From positions 1-11,414 of the forward strand of contig CAYOXM010000034.1 in assembly GCA_964407925.1 (NCBI GenBank): 11,414 nt of DNA, read 5' to 3'. Position 1 is the stretch's first letter; the number at the start of each line of letters is the position of its first letter. This stretch comes from CAYOXM01 sp964407925 (GTDB lineage Bacteria > Patescibacteriota > Patescibacteriia > SG8-24). Shown one piece after another: positions 1 through 4,373 of this stretch. The translations under genes were made by a program, and so were the position numbers. The notes beneath the pieces are model-generated. The model saw only the letters and a program-made list of their open reading frames with translations, was not told the DNA's origin and made no database searches.

Positions 1-310
1 GCATCGGACCTTCCTTCGCGTCGACGAGCAGGATGGCGCCGTCGACCATGCGCATGATGCGCTCGACCTCGCCGCCGAAATCCGCGTGGCCGGGGGTGTC
101 GACGATGTTGATCTTCACACCGCCGAACTCGACCGAGGCGTTCTTGGAAAAAATGGTGATGCCGCGCTCGCGCTCAAGGTCGTTCGAGTCCATGAGCAAG
201 TCGCCCCCCTCGGATTTCTTGAGGGAGTTCGACTGCCTGAGCAGCGCGTCGACGAGGGTGGTTTTGCCGTGGTCGACGTGGGCGATGATGGCGACGTTCC
301 GGATGTCCAT
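1..310 (-). CDS. typA: Translational GTPase TypA/BipA, N-terminal part (cut by window edge)
   Basis: TypA/BipA is a ribosome-binding translational GTPase related to EF-G, used in ribosome assembly and stress or cold adaptation. The visible 103 residues begin with the ATG at 310-308 and cover most of the G domain. The P-loop AHVDHGKTT lies at residues 10-18. The TypA-specific switch I stretch MDSNDLERERGITIFSKN is near 40-57, and the G3 motif DTPGHADFGGEVER is near 72-85. The MDSNDLERERGIT wording separates TypA from LepA, EF-G and TetM. The reading frame is intact to the window edge, so the rest of the G domain and domains III-V lie outside. I see no Shine-Dalgarno before the ATG; the bases just upstream are an AT-rich patch. 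Its neighbour on the other side is divergent, about 275 bases away. The family call is very secure. Confidence 0.95.
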   Translation of the reverse strand, partial: MDIRNVAIIAHVDHGKTTLVDALLRQSNSLKKSEGGDLLMDSNDLERERGITIFSKNASVEFGGVKINIVDTPGHADFGGEVERIMRMVDGAILLVDAKEGPM

Positions 311-488
311 AAGTAAAATTGTGCGGTCTCGCCGCGCGGCCCGAGCTTGTCGAGGACCTAACGCGGATTTGCAGTAAAAAAATTCCCCAGGCTGGGCCTA
401 AGGGATAGGCGGACCGATGACTGAACCTACCACAAGCCGCCCCCGCTGTCAAAGCGGCTCGCCTTAAGGCGGGAACGACCGGGCAGCA
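311..488. other. Intergenic stretch between typA and gene A
   Basis: This is the upstream region shared by the divergent typA and gene A. I find no convincing ORF, tRNA fold or terminator. Two small structures are visible. AGCCGC at 435-440 can pair with GCGGCT at 454-459, and it is followed at once by a 12-base perfect palindrome, CGCCTTAAGGCG, at 460-471. The palindrome lies 17 bases before the -35 box of gene A, so an operator is conceivable, but such palindromes also arise by chance in a window this size. A short run of A (376-382) has no hairpin in front of it. Confidence 0.4.
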
Positions 489-517
489 TTGACAAAATCG
501 CGAAAATAGGCTATGGT
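489..517 (+). promoter_or_regulatory. Sigma70-type promoter of gene A
   Basis: The -35 box TTGACA (489-494) matches consensus perfectly. It is separated by 17 bases from a -10 box TATGGT (512-517, four of six matches, keeping the key TA...T). The predicted start is near 524, giving a leader of about 62 bases before the ATG at 586. The leader is GC-rich and begins with a short GGGG/CCCC hairpin. This is among the best promoters in the window by sequence. Confidence 0.7.
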
Positions 518-572
518 TCGCGGTCTTGCCGGGGTTTCCCCGCCTGACGCCGCCCCTTTCACCCCAACCGTC

Positions 573-578
573 AAGGAG
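573..578 (+). promoter_or_regulatory. Shine-Dalgarno of gene A
   Basis: AAGGAG lies 7 bases before the ATG at 586. It decides the start in favour of that ATG, against the upstream in-frame TTG at 526, which lies almost on the predicted transcription start. Confidence 0.8.
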
Positions 579-585
579 CCTCACC

Positions 586-1263
586 ATGGAAGAGATTGCT
601 GCCCGCAAGGGGAAACTTCGCGAACGCATGCTGTCCCGGGCCCCGGATTCGTCGCTCGTGCACGTGAGCCGCGCGCTGTTCTCGCACTACCTCGACATCG
701 CCGATGCCGGCGAGTGGCCCCTCGCGGACCGCTCGTCGCTCGACGCGCCGGCCATCGCGACGCAGCTCACGCGGCTGCTCGGCCATCCGGTGAACGAGGT
801 GCGCTTCGTCTCCCTGTCCGATCCCTACGGGGACCTCGATTGGACGACGGAAGAGGCGTTCGCGCGCATCACCGACACCGACGTCGCCTCGCTCGTCGCG
901 GACTCGATCGAGAACGCGTACGCGGAGACCTACGTCGGCCGCCTCTACGGCCTGCAGTGGCGCCTGCTCGAGCGTCTCGGCGAGCGCCGCCGCGAGACCG
1001 TCGACGGCGACGTCGCCAAGGCGGTCATGCCCGGACTCCGCAGCGCGCTGTTCTCGACGGTCGTGGACCGCCTCGGCATCGCGCTGACGGAACGGCTCAT
1101 GCACGCGGTCGAGGACACGCTCACCTTCATGTACGGCTACGCCGTGCTCGACGACCGTCACGCGGGCGTCCCGCTCGGCCACATGACGCGCATCCTGACG
1201 AAGACGCTGCCGCTCGGCGCGAAACGCGACGAGCCCGGCACGTGGCTGTTCCTCGCGAACTAG
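586..1263 (+). CDS. Uncharacterised protein, first of a tandem paralogous pair (gene A)
   Basis: I do not recognise this 225-residue protein. It has no signal peptide, membrane segment or catalytic motif that I can identify. It is predicted soluble, mostly helical and rich in Arg, Leu, Asp and Glu. It appears to be a diverged paralogue of the next gene (1378-1983). Both share LAD (here 46-48), DAP (53-55), an LxRLxG segment at 61-66 in both, a hydrophobic strand ending V-L (P-L) near 77, AF at 91-92 in both, an FAE/YAE patch, and a C-terminal PGTW (217-220) followed by a short apolar tail. The ATG at 586 is supported by AAGGAG 7 bases upstream. The gene has its own strong promoter and terminator, so it is probably well expressed. 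The stop at 1261-1263 lies 11 bases before the terminator stem. Function is unknown. Confidence 0.85.
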   Translation: MEEIAARKGKLRERMLSRAPDSSLVHVSRALFSHYLDIADAGEWPLADRSSLDAPAIATQLTRLLGHPVNEVRFVSLSDPYGDLDWTTEEAFARITDTDVASLVADSIENAYAETYVGRLYGLQWRLLERLGERRRETVDGDVAKAVMPGLRSALFSTVVDRLGIALTERLMHAVEDTLTFMYGYAVLDDRHAGVPLGHMTRILTKTLPLGAKRDEPGTWLFLAN

Positions 1264-1274
1264 CGCGTCGCTTC

Positions 1275-1312
1275 GGCGGCGTCCGATTCCCTCGGACGCC
1301 GCCTCGCTTTTT
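1275..1312 (+). terminator. Rho-independent terminator after gene A
   Basis: A perfect 12-base-pair GC-rich stem (1275-1286 with 1292-1303, loop of 5) is followed by five T residues at 1308-1312. It lies 11 bases after the gene A stop. It should separate gene A from gene B, or attenuate transcription of gene B if read-through is substantial. Confidence 0.85.
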
Positions 1313-1377
1313 CTCCGCTCAAGTCAGTAAGAAACGGAAACGCATGCCGGAAAAGCCGGCGGAGAGGGGTACAGGCC

Positions 1378-1983
1378 ATGTCCATCGATTTTTTCAAGGT
1401 TCTCACGTTCCTGACCGAACACGCCAAGCACGAGGCGCTCCTGCCCGACGCCTGGGGGACGGTCCGTGCCGTCGCTGCGGCCGTATCCGGCGGTCGCATC
1501 GGCCTCGCCGACGCGGTGCATGACGCGCCCGTCGCGGGGTACGCGCTCGCGGCCGCGCTCGAACGCCTGACCGGCGGCGCGCTCGAAACGATGGCCGTCG
1601 TACCCCTGCGCTGCGGGATGCCGAACGCGTCATCCATGACGCTCGCCGCGTTCCGCAGCGTCTTCCAAGGGCCCCTCGGCCTGCCCGAGGACGTCCTGGA
1701 CCGACCGACGTCAGTCGCGCTCTACGAGGTCGTCGACGAGTGCTTCGCGGAGCCGGTCGAACGCGCCGTTGCCGCGACGCTTGCCGAAGGTCCGTGGAAG
1801 CCGTTTGCGGCGACGATCGCCGCCGACGTCGTGGACGCGCTCTACCGCTATCTCGCGCACGTCATCGCGGACGACGCGATCGGCGCGGTTGCGTACGGCG
1901 AGTACCTCGCCGGATCGATGCGCGCGCTGATCGTCGGCGAGATGGCCGACAAGCCCGGCACCTGGGTGGCAGTCGCCGCCTAG
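1378..1983 (+). CDS. Uncharacterised protein, second of a tandem paralogous pair (gene B)
   Basis: This is a 201-residue protein of unknown function, Ala-, Val- and Leu-rich and predicted helical and soluble. It carries the same landmarks in the same order as the preceding gene: LAD (43-45), DAP (50-51 region), LERLTG (61-66), AF (91-92), FAEP (123-126) and a C-terminal KPGTW (192-196) followed by a short apolar tail. The first half aligns without large gaps; an indel must lie in the middle, since gene A is 24 residues longer. The ATG at 1378 is preceded by a purine-rich GGAGAGGGG run (1361-1369) that can act as Shine-Dalgarno. A small GCCGG/CCGGC hairpin (1346-1360) sits just before it. I see no clear promoter between the gene A terminator and this gene, so it may depend on read-through or on a promoter I cannot recognise. 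Confidence 0.82.
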   Translation: MSIDFFKVLTFLTEHAKHEALLPDAWGTVRAVAAAVSGGRIGLADAVHDAPVAGYALAAALERLTGGALETMAVVPLRCGMPNASSMTLAAFRSVFQGPLGLPEDVLDRPTSVALYEVVDECFAEPVERAVAATLAEGPWKPFAATIAADVVDALYRYLAHVIADDAIGAVAYGEYLAGSMRALIVGEMADKPGTWVAVAA

Positions 1984-2029
1984 AAAACGAAGACCGTCCC
2001 GCAATCCTGCGGGACGGTCTTTTCCTTTT
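1984..2029. terminator. Bidirectional terminator between gene B and the dsbA-like gene
   Basis: A perfect 14-base-pair stem (1990-2003 with 2008-2021, loop of 4) is followed on the plus strand by TTTT-CC-TTTT (2020-2029). On the minus strand it is followed by a TTTT run, seen as AAAA at 1984-1987. It lies between convergent genes whose stop codons are at 1983 and 2042, so it can end transcription from both sides. Confidence 0.88.
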
Positions 2030-2041
2030 GTCGCGGACGTC

Positions 2042-2824
2042 TTACTTCGACGCCTCGAGGGCGGCGTCGACCATCTGCTTCAGCTGCTCGTAAGGAACCG
2101 CGCCGGGGACCATCTGCTTGCCGCCGTTCTTGTCGACGATGATCGTGCCCGGGGTGCCGGAGACGCCGGCGGCCGAACCGCCCGTCTGGTCGGCGGTGAT
2201 CTTCGCCTGGTACTTCTTCGCGCTGTAGCAGGAGTCGAACTTGCCGCGGTTGAGCTTCAGCTTGTCCGCGAGCGACCCGTAGAACGTGTCACTGAGGGAA
2301 TCCTGGCCCTTGAAGAGCTCGTCGGAGTACTCCCAGAACTTGCCCTGCTCGGCCGCGCACTCCGCGGCGTTGGCCGCAGGCATGGCGTTCGGGTGGAAGG
2401 ACAGCGGGAAGTGGCGGTAGACCCAGCGAAGCTTGCCCTTGTACTCAGGCGCATCCATGAGCTGCTGCATCGACGGATGGAAGCGCTGGCAGAACGGGCA
2501 CTGGAAGTCGGAGTACTCATACAGCGTGACCGCGGCATTCTTGTCGCCGATGACGTGGTCGTCCTTTGCGATGGCCTTCACCTCGCCCACCGGTTCAGGG
2601 GCGCCCGCATCGGGAGCCGCGCCGGAGGGGCTGGGAGCCGCCGCGACGGGACCCTTGCCGCCGCCGAGCGAGAGATCCATGTTTCCCTTGAGCGCCATCG
2701 ACAGGAGGATGAAGAAGCCGATGGTGCAGAGGACGAGCATGCCGCCCACGAGGCCGAGGATGAAGCTCGCCTTCGGGGAGAGCGTGACGCCGCCCGCCGC
2801 CTTACCGTCGTTTTCGTGATACAT
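2042..2824 (-). CDS. Membrane-anchored DsbA-like disulfide oxidoreductase
   Basis: This 260-residue protein is predicted to catalyse thiol-disulfide exchange outside the cytoplasmic membrane. A single membrane segment lies at about 20-45. A Pro/Ala/Gly linker (about 54-80) follows, then a DsbA-type thioredoxin domain (about 88-258). The active site CPFC is at 109-112 after EYSDFQ, and the cis-proline loop TP is at 224-225 before GTIIVD. A second cysteine pair, C156 and C199, may form a structural disulfide. The layout resembles BdbD or the DsbA-like (thioredoxin_4) proteins common in Patescibacteria. It is last in the minus-strand run, 59 bases after the M56 gene. No Shine-Dalgarno is visible before the ATG. 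Whether a DsbB or VKOR partner exists cannot be told here. Confidence 0.92.
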   Translation of the reverse strand: MYHENDGKAAGGVTLSPKASFILGLVGGMLVLCTIGFFILLSMALKGNMDLSLGGGKGPVAAAPSPSGAAPDAGAPEPVGEVKAIAKDDHVIGDKNAAVTLYEYSDFQCPFCQRFHPSMQQLMDAPEYKGKLRWVYRHFPLSFHPNAMPAANAAECAAEQGKFWEYSDELFKGQDSLSDTFYGSLADKLKLNRGKFDSCYSAKKYQAKITADQTGGSAAGVSGTPGTIIVDKNGGKQMVPGAVPYEQLKQMVDAALEASK

Positions 2825-2847
2825 ACGGGTTCGTACTGGGTTTCAGC

Positions 2848-2865
2848 TGATCCGAGACCGGATCA
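2848..2865 (-). repeat. Small inverted repeat in the M56-dsbA gap
   Basis: TGATCCG (2848-2854) and CGGATCA (2859-2865) form a perfect 7-base-pair stem with a loop of 4. It has no T run, so it is not an intrinsic terminator. It might be an mRNA-stabilising or processing hairpin between the two genes, or a protein-binding site. Confidence 0.4.
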
Positions 2866-2874
2866 AGGAATAAG

Positions 2875-2883
2875 CGTGGATAA
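2875..2883 (-). promoter_or_regulatory. DnaA-box-like 9-mer (TTATCCACG)
   Basis: On the minus strand the sequence reads TTATCCACG, one base from the DnaA-box consensus TTATCCACA. It lies next to the M56 stop codon. Binding by DnaA is conjecture. Confidence 0.25.
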
Positions 2884-3885
2884 TTATGGACGCATTTCCG
2901 TCGACTGTAAAACGCGGGGTGTGGATGACGTCTCGTCGAGCTGGAGCCTGATGTACGGCGAGAAATTGACCGTGGTCATCAGCCGCTCCTCGGCGGCGCG
3001 GCACTGGACGTCGTCGTCCCGCGAACCGCTGGCGTAGGCCGGCCGCGTCGCGACGGCCAGGACGACGAGCGCGGCAAGCGCGAGCGCCGATGCCGCCGCG
3101 CGGGCATGACCGATGCGCAGCGGCGCGTGCGCGCGGCCGTCGGCGAGCGCTACGGCCCTGTCGCGGAGCGCGCCGAACTGCGCTGACGCCGCCGGTCCCG
3201 GCGGGAGCGATGCCGCCTTGAGAAGCGCCGACGCGAGCGGACGCGCGCCCCACCGGCCGGCCGACGCGCGGTCGGCGGCGAGCTCGCGGACGATGGCGAA
3301 ATGGTCGGAGGCGTCGCGGAGCGCGGGAAGGAAGAAAAACGCGCGACGCGCCGCCTCCCAAAACACCGCGGCGAGCGGGTGGCGTGCCTCGAGGTGATGC
3401 CGCTCATGCGCGAGGACGGCGCGCAATTCCGCGAGCGAGGCCGAAGACGCGAGGGCCGTGGAAACCACGATGACGGGGCGGAACATGCCGAAGGTATAGG
3501 CGAACGGGCGCAGGTCGGCGACGACGACCGGGGGCGACGGCAGGCCGGCGTCCGCGGCCGCCGCGGACACTTTGCCCGGGGCGCGAACTGCGCGGTCCGT
3601 GACGGCGCGACGGAAACGCCAAGCCGCGACGGCCTCGCCCGCGAAGAACCACGCGACATTGACGCCAGCGACGGCGACGATGGCACCGACCGCGATCGCC
3701 GAAGCCGCCTCAAGCTTTCCCGTAGGACGGGCGAGCACGAAGTCGCGACACCAGACGACGACTGACCGCGTCGCCGCGAGCGACGACGCGAGCGACGCGG
3801 CTGCGGCGACGAGCGACGCGAGTACGGAAGCCATGAACGCCGCGGATTGCGCTCCCGCGAGCCTGAGGTCGGTAACGCGGGACAT
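2884..3885 (-). CDS. M56-family membrane zinc metalloprotease (BlaR1/MecR1-like) without penicillin sensor
   Basis: Members of this family cleave or inactivate BlaI-type repressors. The 333-residue protein has apolar segments near 12-38, 60-85 and 265-281. The zinc motif HERHH is at 160-164 (HExxH with H160, E161, H164). RELAAD at 200-205 supplies the likely third zinc ligand, E201. The FAYTFGMFRPVIVVS stretch before the motif (128-142) is typical of M56 peptidases. After the last membrane segment only about 50 residues remain, so the penicillin-binding sensor domain of true BlaR1 is absent and the stimulus is unknown. One cysteine (C295) is in this tail. Its ATG lies one base after the blaI stop, so the two are surely co-transcribed and probably translationally coupled. 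The remaining uncertainty is topology. Confidence 0.9.
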   Translation of the reverse strand: MSRVTDLRLAGAQSAAFMASVLASLVAAAASLASSLAATRSVVVWCRDFVLARPTGKLEAASAIAVGAIVAVAGVNVAWFFAGEAVAAWRFRRAVTDRAVRAPGKVSAAAADAGLPSPPVVVADLRPFAYTFGMFRPVIVVSTALASSASLAELRAVLAHERHHLEARHPLAAVFWEAARRAFFFLPALRDASDHFAIVRELAADRASAGRWGARPLASALLKAASLPPGPAASAQFGALRDRAVALADGRAHAPLRIGHARAAASALALAALVVLAVATRPAYASGSRDDDVQCRAAEERLMTTVNFSPYIRLQLDETSSTPRVLQSTEMRP

Positions 3886-3886
3886 A

Positions 3887-4297
3887 TCAGCCGGCGGCGT
3901 CGATGACGCGCTTCAATTCGCGCAAATCCTCCTCGGAACATTCCTTCATCGCCTCGACGAACGCGGCGACCTGGAAAAGCGAGCCGTCGTTCACGAGGGC
4001 GGAAACCACCGACTTCGTCACCTCCCGGGAGAATTCGTCGCGAGCGACCGCCGCACGGTAGGAAAACGAACCGTCGACTTGCCGCTTCGCGAGCAGCTTC
4101 TTCTCCACGAGACGGTTCATCACCGTCATGATGGTATTGAACGAGTAGGTCTTCTTCTTCCCGAGCGCGTCGCGGACGGAACGAACGGTCGTCTCGCCGC
4201 CGTCCCACACGGCGTCCATCACCTCGGCCTCGAGGAATCCGAGGACCTTCGAAAGCCCCTCTTCACCGAGCTTCAAATTTTTGAGACGGAATCGCAT
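3887..4297 (-). CDS. BlaI/MecI/CopY-family winged-helix repressor
   Basis: This 136-residue dimeric DNA-binding repressor has its winged helix at about 14-82. LEAEVMDAVW (22-31) and the recognition helix region TYSFNTIMTVMNRLVEKKLL (50-69) are hallmark BlaI/MecI wording. The C-terminal half (about 88-135, ending EEDLRELKRVID) is the dimerisation helix bundle, where a partner M56 protease normally cuts. The gene overlaps nothing and is followed after one base by the M56 gene, the classic repressor-antirepressor pair. Immediately upstream, an inverted repeat overlaps the -10 box, which indicates autoregulation. No beta-lactamase or PBP target is nearby, so the target could be this operon itself plus the downstream DsbA-like gene. 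There is no Shine-Dalgarno, and the transcript is predicted to be nearly leaderless. Confidence 0.93.
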   Translation of the reverse strand: MRFRLKNLKLGEEGLSKVLGFLEAEVMDAVWDGGETTVRSVRDALGKKKTYSFNTIMTVMNRLVEKKLLAKRQVDGSFSYRAAVARDEFSREVTKSVVSALVNDGSLFQVAAFVEAMKECSEEDLRELKRVIDAAG

Positions 4298-4299
4298 AG

Positions 4300-4316
4300 C
4301 ACTACCTAGTGTAGTG
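4300..4316. promoter_or_regulatory. Predicted BlaI-family operator
   Basis: CACTAC (4300-4305) and GTAGTG (4311-4316) are perfect inverted repeats separated by 5 bases. The ACTAC...GTAGT half-sites resemble known BlaI operators, which are built around TAC...GTA dyads. The site lies 2 bases before the blaI ATG and covers the -10 box and the predicted transcription start, so binding would block initiation directly. I see no second copy in the window's other intergenic regions. Confidence 0.65.
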
Positions 4317-4337
4317 GACCACGCGATGCAGGGTCAA
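4308..4337 (-). promoter_or_regulatory. Promoter of the blaI-M56(-dsbA) operon
   Basis: Read on the minus strand, the -35 box is TTGACC (4337-4332, five of six). An 18-base spacer follows, then a -10 box TACACT (4313-4308, four of six). The predicted start at about 4300-4301 is only 3-4 bases before the ATG at 4297. The -10 box lies inside the inverted repeat of the predicted operator. Confidence 0.6.
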
Positions 4338-4344
4338 CGGCAAG

Positions 4345-4353
4345 TTATCCACA
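4345..4353 (+). promoter_or_regulatory. Perfect DnaA-box sequence (TTATCCACA)
   Basis: This is an exact match to the high-affinity DnaA-box consensus, placed 8 bases upstream of the -35 box of the blaI promoter. There is no dnaA, dnaN or cluster of boxes here, so an origin is unlikely. A regulatory role or coincidence are the alternatives. Confidence 0.35.
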
Positions 4354-4373
4354 ATGAAAAACGGTCCGACCAG

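Noticed and set aside
311..488. A tRNA or other known small RNA in the typA upstream gap
   Set aside because: I checked both strands for a T-loop and acceptor-stem pairing and found none. No known riboswitch motif stands out.
513..1523. A 336-codon open frame in another frame over gene A
   Set aside because: The product is Arg/Pro/Ala-rich with no domain, and it begins inside the -10 box of gene A. The frame at 586 has a proper Shine-Dalgarno and shares its landmarks with gene B.
4300..4353. Replication origin suggested by the DnaA box
   Set aside because: There is one perfect box and one near-match 1.4 kb away, with no AT-rich unwinding element and no dnaA, dnaN, gyrB or rpmH nearby.
4354..4373. 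Possible terminator after the ATPase stop
   Set aside because: A T run on the minus strand follows GGTCGGACC, but the stem is only 4 base pairs with a one-base loop, too weak to call. Transcription may run on into blaI.
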